Shown piece after piece: positions 35,080 to 43,944 of a stretch of 46,441 nucleotides of DNA. Under the pieces are notes generated by a model. It saw only the letters and a program-made list of their open reading frames with translations. It searched no databases and was not told the origin of the DNA. Origin of the DNA: Rhodopirellula sp. (GTDB lineage: Bacteria > Planctomycetota > Planctomycetia > Pirellulales > Pirellulaceae); NCBI GenBank assembly GCA_002690925.1, contig NZGD01000074.1, positions 1 through 46,441 on the forward strand. The letters are read 5' to 3'. Position 1 is the stretch's first letter; each line of letters starts with the position of its first letter. Position numbers and translations under genes: made by a program.

Positions 35080-35975
35080 CAACAACGGTCCTGATCATCC
35101 TGGCAGTCACCCTGTTTACACTCGCGTGCGCAACCTTCGTATTACGTCGGTCGCTTGCCGACTCGACCGCTGGCAATCGCCTGGGGGAAAGCATCGCGTT
35201 TCTTTCGCCGTCAAATACGGACTCACAAGCTCGCGAACAGACGACCACGAAATCCAATCGCCAAACCACCAACCCCCTTTCGCGTCCCCTGCGTTTTGCA
35301 CCATGGGCAATGGGATTAGTAGTTTCGCTCACCCTTGCCCTACTGACATCGTTTCCCAGCACGATCTCAATCGCCATCGGTCTCGTTGTCGCCTTGATTC
35401 TTGCTCAGCTTGAAAGCACTTTTTACGAATGGCGTATCAGTCGCCTCGAGCGACAACTCATCGACTTACTTGACATGATGATTCCCATGCTGCGGAGTGG
35501 GGCCGGCGTATCGACCGCACTTGCAACAGCTGCAGAATCGACAGGATCGCCACTACGCGAACAAATTGACTGGTGCGTGCAGCGGATCCAATTTGGTGAT
35601 TCGGGGAGCGCTGTATTCCAAAGACTTTCCCAACGCATCCCGATCGATGTGATGGAACTATTTGCCACCACGATGAGCGTCCACTGGGAAACAGGGGGAT
35701 CTCTGGCTCCTGTACTCGTTTCGGTGACGCGGGTGGCCCGAGATCGCCAAGAGGTCGCACGTCGAATTCGTAGTAACATTGCGCAGAGTCAATTCTCAAC
35801 GATCGCAGTGCTATTGCTGATCTACTTTGTTGCGTTGGTACTTTGGCTGGATCGGCCCGAGCCGATGGAAGAATTCGCAAGTAATTCGATCGGTTCGGCG
35901 GCCATTGCTGCAACCATCGTTCTGCAAGCGATCGGAATTGTCTGGATGAACGCAATCAGCAAACCCAAAACATGA
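35076..35975 (+). CDS. tadB: TadB-like inner-membrane platform protein
   Basis: A 299-residue polytopic protein of the type II secretion F (T2SSF) family, half of the platform that receives the ATPase. It has an N-terminal helix, a disordered polar linker (residues 35-65), two helices (FAPWAMGLVVSLTLALLTSF and ISIAIGLVVALILAQL), the F domain (LIDLLDMMIPMLRSGAGVSTAL, ELFATTMSVHWETGGSLAPV, VARDRQEVARRIRSNIAQSQ) and two C-terminal helices. It overlaps both neighbours by four bases. Confidence 0.92.
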   Translation: MTTTVLIILAVTLFTLACATFVLRRSLADSTAGNRLGESIAFLSPSNTDSQAREQTTTKSNRQTTNPLSRPLRFAPWAMGLVVSLTLALLTSFPSTISIAIGLVVALILAQLESTFYEWRISRLERQLIDLLDMMIPMLRSGAGVSTALATAAESTGSPLREQIDWCVQRIQFGDSGSAVFQRLSQRIPIDVMELFATTMSVHWETGGSLAPVLVSVTRVARDRQEVARRIRSNIAQSQFSTIAVLLLIYFVALVLWLDRPEPMEEFASNSIGSAAIAATIVLQAIGIVWMNAISKPKT

Positions 35976-36892
35976 GCACCTCACTGCGGATCCTAATCGT
36001 CGTATTACTGTGGGCAGTGATTGTAGCCTTTGGTTATATCGTGCTGCGCAGGTTGCGACAGCGCAACGATGCCTTGTTGCGATTTCAACGCGATACGGCA
36101 CCCGCGGACGATCCCGCTCGCGATGGCGCAAGCTTCGGCTGGTTGCGACGACAAATGATGCTAGCTGGATTCTCCCGTCCGGAAGCAGGATTCTTGTTGC
36201 TTGTAATTTCAGGGTTGATGTTGATCGTGGGAGCGGCATGTGCGTTAGTATTCCGCTGGTCAGGTCTTCAGCAACAAGCGCTCGAGGGCATTGAACTAGT
36301 CCCGGGTGGTTTGTCAGGAATATTGACTCCTGTTGCAATTCTATCGCCCTGGCTGATTACCCTTCTTGCGGCCGCCACGCCGCTGCTGATCGTACGAGCG
36401 GCGCGTCGCAAGCGGATCATGGAGGTATCGCGAGATTTGCCATTGGCGTTGGACCTTTGGGCTACGCTTTCCGAAGGTGGCATGGGCTTTGATGCGGCTT
36501 TGGACCGATGGCAAAAAACTCAACAACCTGGTCGCGCGTTAGCAGATAACTGCCGAACTTTCCAACGCGATTTAATTGGCGGGATGCGACGCAGCATTGC
36601 TTACCGTCGCATGGCGGAACGCCTTGAGGTTCCAGCACTTTCCCGGTTCACGGCCTCAATGATCCAATCCGAACAAATGGGCAGCAGTGTTGCTGAAACC
36701 CTGAGGCTACAGGCAGAAGATGTTCGCGCTGAACGCCGAGAAAAGTCCATGACTTTCGCGCAATCACTGGCAACCAAACGTGTCATTCCTTTAGTCATCT
36801 GTTTTTTGCCAGGTCTCTTCGTTTGGCCGTTAGGACCATTCTTTATCCAACTATTGCGAATCGTTGATTCGCTGACCGGCGCGGGATCATGA
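35972..36892 (+). CDS. tadC: TadC-like inner-membrane platform protein
   Basis: A 306-residue partner of TadB, also T2SSF family. It has a first helix (ILIVVLLWAVIVAFGYIVL), central helices, the cytoplasmic F domain (MEVSRDLPLALDLWATLSEGGM, RSIAYRRMAERLEVPALSRF, TASMIQSEQMGSSVAETLRL, RAERREKSMTFAQSLATKRV) and a hydrophobic C-terminus ending in a Phe/Trp-rich segment. The domain boundaries match TadC rather than TadB, which has an extra N-terminal linker here. It overlaps tadB by ATGA and the DUF192 gene by ATGA. Confidence 0.92.
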   Translation: MSTSLRILIVVLLWAVIVAFGYIVLRRLRQRNDALLRFQRDTAPADDPARDGASFGWLRRQMMLAGFSRPEAGFLLLVISGLMLIVGAACALVFRWSGLQQQALEGIELVPGGLSGILTPVAILSPWLITLLAAATPLLIVRAARRKRIMEVSRDLPLALDLWATLSEGGMGFDAALDRWQKTQQPGRALADNCRTFQRDLIGGMRRSIAYRRMAERLEVPALSRFTASMIQSEQMGSSVAETLRLQAEDVRAERREKSMTFAQSLATKRVIPLVICFLPGLFVWPLGPFFIQLLRIVDSLTGAGS

Positions 36893-37233
36893 AACAGCTC
36901 ATCGACGCCGCAAGCGGGCAACGCCTGCTTTTATCGGTGGAGACCGCAGATAGCTTTTGGACCCGCTTTCGAGGGCTTCAGTTCCGCCGCCAACTTCCAA
37001 TAGACTCGGGTATAGTCTTAACCCCGTGCTCTTCTTTGCACACGTGTTTCATGCGTTTTCCCATCGACGTGATCATGCTTGATGACGAGCAGCTCGTGCT
37101 GGAGCATCGTCGTAATATTCAGCCTTGGCGATTCGTTTTCTGTCCTAAACGAACATCCAGCGTGATTGAAACCCGGGTTGACGCTGTCGTCGATTTGACC
37201 GGGAAACACGTGGCGTGGCGTAAGACGAAGTGA
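36889..37233 (+). CDS. DUF192 protein embedded in the pilus operon
   Basis: A 114-residue protein of the DUF192 family: an early TADSFWTRFRGLQFRRQLP, the characteristic GIVLTPCSSLHTCFMRFPIDV and IMLDDEQLVLEHRRNIQPWR. DUF192 proteins are small beta-rich proteins of unknown function, often secreted or lipoprotein-anchored; this one has no signal peptide, so it is cytoplasmic. It starts inside the tadC stop codon (ATGA) and ends about 160 bases before the secretin gene. Its tight coupling suggests a role in pilus production, for example as a chaperone or regulator, but that is inference. Confidence 0.9.
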   Translation: MKQLIDAASGQRLLLSVETADSFWTRFRGLQFRRQLPIDSGIVLTPCSSLHTCFMRFPIDVIMLDDEQLVLEHRRNIQPWRFVFCPKRTSSVIETRVDAVVDLTGKHVAWRKTK

Positions 37234-37391
37234 ACAAAAGCGAGCACCTCAGACGACTTTTGCGTCAAGCTCGGTAGGGGATGTGACGATTGTAATGATT
37301 GTCCTATGGTCGGACCTCCACTCGATGCCGTTGCCCAATTCCTGTCATTGGGTCGCTGTTCGTTCATTCCATCCGCTCAAGGGAACTTACT

Positions 37392-39449
37392 ATGTCGTCT
37401 CAGCCGGCTCCGCCGCTGACCTACGCTCGCTACACATGCATTTCGATATGCATCGCCATGTGGCTGTCGGTTTACCTGACGACGAGCCCTTCGTTGGCTC
37501 AAGAAGTCATACCAACGCAGTCAGCCATACCGTCAGAAACACCCGTTATCGAAGCGATTCAGCCCCCCACAACAGGGGCAGCACCTCAGATCGAATTAAT
37601 TCCTGGCAAACCAGCGGTTAACTTGCCCACACTAAGACCGTCAAGAATTCAGTCAGATTTTCCCACCGAGTTGATTTTGCCACCCCCAAGTGATGCTACG
37701 CAACAAAAGGTGCGTCGCTTTGTGCAATCACAAATCGACCCAGAAATTGCTTTACCCTTGGTCCTCGGCCGCCCAAAAATTTTACGTTTGGCTGACACAC
37801 CCACACGCATCTACATCCCCGATGACGAAACCATCCGAACGCAGGTGATTGATCAGGAAACGGGACGTGAGCTTGCAGTGACAGGAGTGCGGGCTGGCAC
37901 CACGACGCTGATGCTCTGGTTCAACGACGAAGACGCACCCAGCGGTCAGTCCGTCGTAAGCTATCTCGTCCGTGTCTATGCTGATCCCGTTTTGAAGCGA
38001 CCAGTTGGCGACTTGGAAGTCGAACTGAACAAGAAGTTCCCGAACAGTCTAGTGGAACTGGATGAAATTGCAGATCGATTGATCGTGAGAGGGCAGGCCC
38101 CTGACGTGATCGAAATGTCACAAATCCTGCAAGTACTTGTCGGTGCACGTGGCGTCCGCCCAGGGCTTTCACGGGCGTTGAATCCACAGACCGTGGCAGC
38201 TTCCTACAATTTTCTGGCACAAGAACAAACGCTCGAATCAGAAGAAACTGCTGCTGAACGTCGCCGGGTGATCGACCCACTCGCCCTGGCACAAGCTGGA
38301 ATCATCAACCAGATGAAAGTCGTTGGCGAGCAGCAAGTCATGCTAAAAGTCACCGTCGCCGAAGTCAACCGCAGTGCTGCTCGAAGTATCGGTCTCAACT
38401 TTGGTGTAGAAAACTCAAGTGGTGCAACAGTATTCCAATCTTTAACAGGCAACCTGCTCCAGAATAGCGGTGGCGGCGGAGGCGGAGGCGGCAACCAAGG
38501 TGGCGCCAATATTTTGGCCTCGCTCGATATGGGGCAAGTCCGTCTAGCTATCGACGCACTCCGAAAGCTGAATCTATCAAGGACTCTCGCCGAACCTAAT
38601 CTGGTAGCAATGAATGGCCAGTCAGCTGATTTCCGCGCTGGCGGTCAATTTCCAATTCCGATCATTAGCTCTGGTGGCGTTGGGAATAATCTTCAAGGCG
38701 TTTCTTTCGTACCTTTTGGCGTTTCACTGGAGTTTACCCCCTTCATTCAGGACCGCGATGTCATTCGACTTCAAATGAATGCATCGGTGAGCACGCGTGA
38801 CGAATCACTGGGAACGAGTATCGGCGGCGGTGGAGGGGGAACCGCTGTCGCGGGACTGAACAGTCGAGACTTTTCAACCACGGTCCAACTTCGCAGTGGG
38901 CAAACCATCGCAGTTGCCGGACTATTGCAAACTAATTACGGAGCGAGCACCGACCGCATTCCCTTTTGGGGAGACTTACCCATCATCGGTGCAACGGGCG
39001 GTGCGAATCGAACAAGTAGCGGCGAGCAGGAACTGGTGATTCTTGTCACTCCCCATCTCGTTGCTCCCGTTGATGGTTGTGAACCATTACCGCTTCCCGG
39101 GGATGATGTTCACGAGCCAACCGATATCGAGTTCTTCATTGCCAATCGCCTGGAAAGTCGTCGTTCACAGGATTACCGTGCTTCGGTCCGCACCGACCAT
39201 GCAAGACAAAAGCGAGTCGAGCACTGCTGCCCCGAGATATTCATGATCGGTGATATTGGCCCCACAGATCGTTGCTGCCCTCAATCAACCCACACCCCAC
39301 ACACTGCAATTTCGCCGAATCCGCAAGCGGCTACACCAACTACTGCAGCCAGGGACTTCACTGACCTAATTGAATCGAGCGAGCAAGCAGTCTCAAAACA
39401 AAACTCGTCGCTACGCAGAATGATCAAGCGAGGCCCGAATGTTAACTAA
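37392..39449 (+). CDS. cpaC: Tad secretin (CpaC/RcpA)
   Basis: A 685-residue outer-membrane ring protein through which the pilus exits. After the signal peptide (YLTTSPSLA) there is a long disordered leader, then the BON-like/N-domain ILRLADTPTRIYIPDDE, EVELNKKFPNSLVELDEIAD and LIVRGQAPDVIEMSQILQVL. The secretin core shows VMLKVTVAEVNRSAARSIGL, TLAEPNLVAMNGQSADFRAG, VSLEFTPFIQDRDVIRLQMN, LRSGQTIAVAGLLQTNYG and QELVILVTPHLVAPVD. A seven-glycine run near residue 358 and a second glycine run near 475 lie in loops. A C-terminal extension of about 120 residues carries two CC pairs (EHCCPEIF and DRCCPQ). The start at 37392 follows the signal peptide. It overlaps the lipoprotein gene by 11 bases. 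Confidence 0.93.
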   Translation: MSSQPAPPLTYARYTCISICIAMWLSVYLTTSPSLAQEVIPTQSAIPSETPVIEAIQPPTTGAAPQIELIPGKPAVNLPTLRPSRIQSDFPTELILPPPSDATQQKVRRFVQSQIDPEIALPLVLGRPKILRLADTPTRIYIPDDETIRTQVIDQETGRELAVTGVRAGTTTLMLWFNDEDAPSGQSVVSYLVRVYADPVLKRPVGDLEVELNKKFPNSLVELDEIADRLIVRGQAPDVIEMSQILQVLVGARGVRPGLSRALNPQTVAASYNFLAQEQTLESEETAAERRRVIDPLALAQAGIINQMKVVGEQQVMLKVTVAEVNRSAARSIGLNFGVENSSGATVFQSLTGNLLQNSGGGGGGGGNQGGANILASLDMGQVRLAIDALRKLNLSRTLAEPNLVAMNGQSADFRAGGQFPIPIISSGGVGNNLQGVSFVPFGVSLEFTPFIQDRDVIRLQMNASVSTRDESLGTSIGGGGGGTAVAGLNSRDFSTTVQLRSGQTIAVAGLLQTNYGASTDRIPFWGDLPIIGATGGANRTSSGEQELVILVTPHLVAPVDGCEPLPLPGDDVHEPTDIEFFIANRLESRRSQDYRASVRTDHARQKRVEHCCPEIFMIGDIGPTDRCCPQSTHTPHTAISPNPQAATPTTAARDFTDLIESSEQAVSKQNSSLRRMIKRGPNVN

Positions 39450-40038
39450 AACAAACATCGTGTTCACTAAAACAACCATCGCAACCCTGATCACAAGTTC
39501 GCTGACTGTGGGCCTGATCACAGCCTCGGGCTGTGCGTCACGCGGCGGGATTCTCGGCGTTGATCGCTGTGCAGATATCCCAGCCGGAGCGATTCCCGAG
39601 CCGGCTGGTGTAAAAGTATGCGATTGGCAGACTGCTCAGGTCTCTGCCGCGGAAGCCGACCAAACCGTGTTCTACAAGTCCGACTTTATAGGAAACAGCG
39701 CTAAGCTCGCACCTAATTCGATCAATCGCATAGCCCGCACAGCCAACTCCGGCTTGGCGGCAAATCAACCCGCGATCATCGAACCCTCTGGTGACGAAAC
39801 GCTGGACGCAGCGCGAGTCGCCGCCGTGAGTTTGCAATTGGCCTCGTATGGAATACCAGAGCCAGTGGTCACAGTAGCGATCCCGGCAGCGTTGGGCATG
39901 CAGGGAATTCGCGCCGAACAAATTGCAGATGGACTTGGAAACTTCGGAAATAATGGCGTCAGAAACCAGGGAATGGGCTACCAGCAGATGAGCGTGGGCG
40001 GTGCGTTCGGCAACACCTTCCCGGGAGCAACCTACTAA
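39439..40038 (+). CDS. CpaD-like pilus lipoprotein
   Basis: A 199-residue lipoprotein with lipobox ITASGC (Cys32). The mature part contains a region resembling CpaD: FIGNSAKLAPNSINRIARTA, then IIEPSGDETLDAARVAAVSL, then ASYGIPEPVVTVAIPAALGM, i.e. an OmpA/CpaD-like pattern of a beta-alpha unit with a distant arginine. The C-terminus is Gly/Asn/Met-rich (FGNNGVRNQGMGYQQMSVGG). CpaD is a lipoprotein that helps the secretin assemble in some bacteria. The name is supported more by position, just after the secretin, than by sequence. It overlaps the secretin start-to-stop by 11 bases and the TPR gene by a shared TAATG. Confidence 0.65.
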   Translation: MLTKTNIVFTKTTIATLITSSLTVGLITASGCASRGGILGVDRCADIPAGAIPEPAGVKVCDWQTAQVSAAEADQTVFYKSDFIGNSAKLAPNSINRIARTANSGLAANQPAIIEPSGDETLDAARVAAVSLQLASYGIPEPVVTVAIPAALGMQGIRAEQIADGLGNFGNNGVRNQGMGYQQMSVGGAFGNTFPGATY

Positions 40039-40766
40039 TGATCGATACGCTAACGCCCAGATATCTGCTATCCTGCCTACCTCTTGTCTGGCTCATCCTT
40101 CTGTCAATTGGCTGTGGAAGCTTGGGCAAAGACAAACAATCAGATTTTCTAAAACCGTTTGCACCAATTGCACCACAAAACCTAAAAGCATTCTCGCAAC
40201 CTCTCCCCAGCGATTACACATTATGTGTTGAAACAGGAAAGACGGTTGCCGCTCAGGGTCATGCCATAGAAGCGATCAAGCTTTACGAGCGAGCTGAATC
40301 CCTGAACCCAACTGCTACTCCGCTCGACTCAAACCTTGCCCCACTCTACGCCAGCACCGGAAATTACTCCGCCGCCATCGAGCGTTATCAACGCTGTATC
40401 GAGGCATCTCCCCAAGACGTTGAGCTATGCAACAACTTTGCATGGACCCTGATGGAAGCGGGACAATTGACAGCAGCTGCTGCGGAAGCAAACCGCGGGT
40501 TGAAAATCGATGGCGTTAACACTCGACTTCAAGGGACACTCGCAATGGTCCACTACCGACAAGGTGATCAAGTCAAAGCCCTTCGGGGTTTTGAAAAGGC
40601 CCATGGACCGGTGGCCGCCCACCATAATCTGTCGCTGCTTGAAATCGATTCAGGCAATGTCGAATCCGCAAAAGCACATCTGCAAATTGCAAATCAGGCG
40701 ATCGAGCCCAACAGCAAAGCAACAGTGTTATTGACCGCACTTGAAACACAAACTTCCAAATATTGA
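40038..40766 (+). CDS. tadD: TPR lipoprotein, TadD-like
   Basis: A 242-residue lipoprotein with lipobox LLSIGC (Cys26). The mature chain is built of about four tetratricopeptide repeats: GKTVAAQGHAIEAIKLYERA, APLYASTGNYSAAIERYQRC, NNFAWTLMEAGQLTAAAAEA and AMVHYRQGDQVKALRGFEKA. TadD in other Tad loci is a TPR lipoprotein needed to make the secretin stable, which fits the place at the end of the operon. It begins on the last base of the preceding stop (TAATG). No terminator with a T-run is visible after it. Confidence 0.85.
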   Translation: MIDTLTPRYLLSCLPLVWLILLSIGCGSLGKDKQSDFLKPFAPIAPQNLKAFSQPLPSDYTLCVETGKTVAAQGHAIEAIKLYERAESLNPTATPLDSNLAPLYASTGNYSAAIERYQRCIEASPQDVELCNNFAWTLMEAGQLTAAAAEANRGLKIDGVNTRLQGTLAMVHYRQGDQVKALRGFEKAHGPVAAHHNLSLLEIDSGNVESAKAHLQIANQAIEPNSKATVLLTALETQTSKY

Positions 40767-41267
40767 AGTTGGACTTCCAAGCGTTTGTATTATCGTTGCA
40801 ATACCTCATCATCTGTCTCTCGCGGCGTTCGCACCCCCAACGGGTACTACCATCCGCTTGGAGAACTCACTCCAAACAATCACCACTGCTTTGACGCCCA
40901 GCGATGGTAGGTGCTGCCATCGCTACGTCCAACAGATCTACGGCGAGGCAAGACGGGTGTGCCACGCACTCATTTGCCGCATCAAGCTGCCCTGGCTAAC
41001 TGTCGCACGAAAACGCGGCGTCAATGCCGCGTACATTGCTTACGAGCGGCTTCAACGCCCTGAATTTCACGCTCAACTCGGATGCAGTGTCGCTCGATAC
41101 GTTCTCTCAGCGGGTCGTCTCTATCCCGGTCATATTCGATTGGGAACGTTTGGCCGCCACTCGATCGTGAATTTGATATGCTAACACCTCGCTTATGAGT
41201 GATTCCCAGTTCATCCAACTTTGAACAAACTGACGATCACCCCCAATCGCTAACGGTGGAGTCCGGA
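40767..41267. other. Intergenic stretch after the pilus locus
   Basis: About 500 bases. Contains an inverted repeat at 41013-41032 (ACGCGGC and GCCGCGT with a six-base loop) and a weak AACTTC/GAAGTT hairpin at the very start. The open frame running from 40741 to 41184 overlaps tadD and has non-protein composition, so I leave it out. No gene was found. Confidence 0.5.
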
Positions 41268-42392
41268 ATGTCGCGAGCCTTTTTCGTTGTTGAGTGCATT
41301 TTTGTAATCGCAATGCTGATTCCCACAGCAGCCGCCCAGCCCCCGAAACACGTAACGCCCCTCAGCATCGGGGATCCGTTCCCAGATATCGGAAAACGCG
41401 CAACTTGGCTGAAAGGAACGAGTGTTGAGTCTTATGCCAAAGGTACAGTGTACGTGCTCGACCTGTGGGCAACCTGGTGTGGGCCATGCATCGAAATGAT
41501 GCCTCACACAAGCGTAATCGCAGACCGATACGCAAAACATGGAGTAGAAATTATCGGGCTGGCCTTGGATCCCGGCGACGCAACCGCGACCCAACAGTTT
41601 GTAAAAAACAACCCCAACCTAATGCGCTATGCCATCTGCGAAGACATCGATGGCCAATTAAAGACCGAGTACATGACGCGAACCGGAGCAGCGGGAATCC
41701 CAACCGTCCTGATCATCAACCAAGATGGGATGTTAGCGTGGAAAGGCCACCCTAAAAATATGGGCGGGCCACTCGCTGAGATCGTCCTCGAAACCTACGA
41801 CCTCGAAGCTGCAAAGCAAACGTTGAATCGACATGATGCGGCCACCGAAAACATCGCCAATAAACCTGCGCCGGCTACGGACCGAGATGCACTGCGCAAC
41901 ATCTTTGAACGAAAAGATGGTAACGCGATGGTCAAGTTGGCAGACTCAATGATGGGTAACAAGGCACGCCTGGTCAACGCGTTGGGAATTAAGGGCAAGG
42001 GTCTTTATTACCAAGGAAAGTTTGAGGAAGCCAAGTCAACGTTCACTTCCATTTGTAACGAATCTGGCGAGTTTAAAACACAGGTCCTGTGTGGCGCGGC
42101 GGAGTTCCTCGTCACTGAGTATCAAGACAACCCCGACCGTAATCTTTTGTTGGCAATTTCCCTTGCAGAAGCCGCCGTAGCAAATCGGACAGGCCAACAA
42201 TGGCCCGCGACCGGCACTCTGGTACTCATTATGGATGTCGTTGAATTTCACATCCAGGGCAACAAGAAAGAGGCAGTGAAATCACACAAGTTCTTTGCGC
42301 AAAAAATCATGCAATACGAAACGCTGAGAAGTTCCATACCCAAAGAAAGTCGTCTTACTGCTCGCAATCGCCGGACAATCCTGGGTCAATAA
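41268..42392 (+). CDS. Secreted TlpA-like thioredoxin with a C-terminal helical domain
   Basis: A 374-residue exported protein (signal peptide MSRAFFVVECIFVIAMLIPTAAA). The thioredoxin-like domain has the active site DLWATWCGPCIEMMP near residue 68, VEIIGLALDPGDATATQQF and the cis-Pro loop GAAGIPTVLIINQDG. This is the TlpA/ResA class that reduces disulfides, for example during cytochrome maturation. A C-terminal region of about 180 residues is helical, with LRNIFERKDGNAMVKLADSM and GKGLYYQGKFEEAKSTFTSI, the latter resembling a TPR. GGAG lies upstream of ATG 41268. Longer in-frame starts exist. Confidence 0.87.
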   Translation: MSRAFFVVECIFVIAMLIPTAAAQPPKHVTPLSIGDPFPDIGKRATWLKGTSVESYAKGTVYVLDLWATWCGPCIEMMPHTSVIADRYAKHGVEIIGLALDPGDATATQQFVKNNPNLMRYAICEDIDGQLKTEYMTRTGAAGIPTVLIINQDGMLAWKGHPKNMGGPLAEIVLETYDLEAAKQTLNRHDAATENIANKPAPATDRDALRNIFERKDGNAMVKLADSMMGNKARLVNALGIKGKGLYYQGKFEEAKSTFTSICNESGEFKTQVLCGAAEFLVTEYQDNPDRNLLLAISLAEAAVANRTGQQWPATGTLVLIMDVVEFHIQGNKKEAVKSHKFFAQKIMQYETLRSSIPKESRLTARNRRTILGQ

Positions 42393-42758
42393 ATACAAAA
42401 CACGCCAGTCAACACCACAACCTGAGAGATTGGCAATCGTACGAAAGCCACCGCGAGCAACTCTCCAAACCACTCCTTCTGACATTTCTTTACCGTTCAG
42501 CCGCGTGGTGCTCACCCATCTTGCCAGCATCACTCCAACCATTCAGTGAACTGCGATCCGTCCCACTATTCAAGTTGGACGGCCCCCCGGAACATAAGCC
42601 AGCATTTGCAAGCCTATTCCAGATGTGTGGGACACGGACTCGCGTGATTTCACGTAGAGTCACCGCTAATTCGTTAGGGATTTCAATTTTTCAGTAATAA
42701 ATCCGGTAGAGCAGGTCACTAGTTAGGTTGAAATGATTTATTCAACGAAGCCAAACGA
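42393..42758. other. Intergenic stretch, no gene seen
   Basis: About 365 bases before the sigma factor gene. It must carry the sigma operon promoter, but I cannot assign -35 and -10 elements with confidence. Confidence 0.5.
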
Positions 42759-43271
42759 ATGAAACCAGACGAACAGCAGCGTATTTTCGAAGAATGGCTT
42801 AACCTGCATCGTGGCCTGCTATTCAAGGTTGTTCGTTCCTACGCATTCAACTCACACGATCAGGACGACCTGTTTCAGGAAATCACAACCCAGCTTTGGA
42901 ATTCGGTGCCAGGCTACCGCGCCGACTCTGCTGTCACGACCTGGATTTATCGCGTGGCACTTTATTCTGCCATCGGATGGTCAAAAAAAGAAACGCATCA
43001 TCGCGAAAACCACCAGTCAATCGTTGCGGACGACCGTTTGCTGCGGAGGACCTCCAAAGCTGCGAACCCGCAACTGGAATGGCTCTACGAACAGATCTCC
43101 CAACTTGATGAAATCGATCGTTCGCTGACGCTATTGCTGCTTGATGGTTTCAGTTACCGGGAAATCGGTGACACCATGGGCATTTCCCAAAACCACGTGG
43201 GCGTGAGATTGAATCGCATCAAAAAACGACTTACGGCACAGTCCACAAGGGTAGAAAATCATGGAATTTGA
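42759..43271 (+). CDS. ECF-type RNA polymerase sigma factor
   Basis: A 170-residue sigma-70 family protein. Region 2 reads AFNSHDQDDLFQEITTQLWN, then ADSAVTTWIYRVALYSAIGW; region 4 reads LLLDGFSYREIGDTMGISQN followed by HVGVRLNRIKKRL, a helix-turn-helix for -35 recognition. No regions 1.1 or 3 are present, as expected for ECF sigmas. Its last 11 bases overlap the next gene, and such tight pairing with a membrane protein is typical of sigma/anti-sigma pairs. The start has no ribosome binding site. Confidence 0.92.
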   Translation: MKPDEQQRIFEEWLNLHRGLLFKVVRSYAFNSHDQDDLFQEITTQLWNSVPGYRADSAVTTWIYRVALYSAIGWSKKETHHRENHQSIVADDRLLRRTSKAANPQLEWLYEQISQLDEIDRSLTLLLLDGFSYREIGDTMGISQNHVGVRLNRIKKRLTAQSTRVENHGI

Positions 43272-43944
43272 AGACTTACAAGTCATATGGAATTCACAGC
43301 AGGACGAACCGTTGTATGGAGTCAATGAAGATGGTTTACACAACACCTTACGAAACAACAGCAAGCGTTTTCGTCGAGTGATTTTTTGGCAGCATCTCCA
43401 GACTTTCTGCGGTTGCACGATTGCGATCACCGCAATCGTTGGCTTGTTGCTCCTCAATGCATCTGGCTTGCTGGGGGACATTGGCTCCTCGCGAGCTTTG
43501 CACGGATGGGAAATCGCAGGGTTGCTGATTTCGTTACTCTGCTGGTTGCAATTTGGAGCGTCCGTGTATCTAGGAAATCGGCAACAGAAAAAACAAGAGA
43601 AATACGACACAACATCGCTTCGTGATGATCTCGACAAGGAGATAAATCGCACCAAATATCAGATCAGAACGCGATCACACATCATGCTGGGATTCGTCCC
43701 ACCCTACTTTGGCAGCACTCTGTGGATCATCATTGTGTTTGGTGTCAGTGGCATTTCGTACTGGGCAATTGTTCCGGTCATCGCGGTGATGGCTACCGCT
43801 CTGATCATCGAGTCCCGATGCCAACGACGATTCGTTGAGCAAGAAATCACGCCGAGACTTCAGCAACTGGAGACTCTGCGTGAGACGCTGATCACTGCCC
43901 CGGCCAGCGAATCGACAATACCGAGCGAAACCGACATCCAGTAA
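43261..43944 (+). CDS. Membrane protein, possible anti-sigma factor
   Basis: A 227-residue membrane protein whose start overlaps the sigma gene by 11 bases. The N-terminus MEFEDLQVIWNSQ, with a short cytoplasmic stretch to about residue 40, is followed by four hydrophobic helices (TIAITAIVGLLLLNASG, IAGLLISLLCWLQFGAS, FGSTLWIIIVFGVSGISYWA, IVPVIAVMATALIIESR) and a C-terminal cytoplasmic coiled-coil-like segment (QQLETLRETLITA). I see no zinc-binding HxxxCxxC anti-sigma motif, so the role is inferred from position. Another possibility is a membrane partner of unknown function. Confidence 0.7.
   Translation: MEFEDLQVIWNSQQDEPLYGVNEDGLHNTLRNNSKRFRRVIFWQHLQTFCGCTIAITAIVGLLLLNASGLLGDIGSSRALHGWEIAGLLISLLCWLQFGASVYLGNRQQKKQEKYDTTSLRDDLDKEINRTKYQIRTRSHIMLGFVPPYFGSTLWIIIVFGVSGISYWAIVPVIAVMATALIIESRCQRRFVEQEITPRLQQLETLRETLITAPASESTIPSETDIQ

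Noticed and set aside
41013..41032. Inverted repeat as terminator of the pilus operon
   Set aside because: There is no T-run and it lies about 250 bases after the last stop codon.
40741..41184. Open reading frame after the TPR lipoprotein gene
   Set aside because: It overlaps the end of the TPR gene, and its composition (many Arg, Cys, His, no recognisable fold) is like a chance frame in GC-rich DNA.
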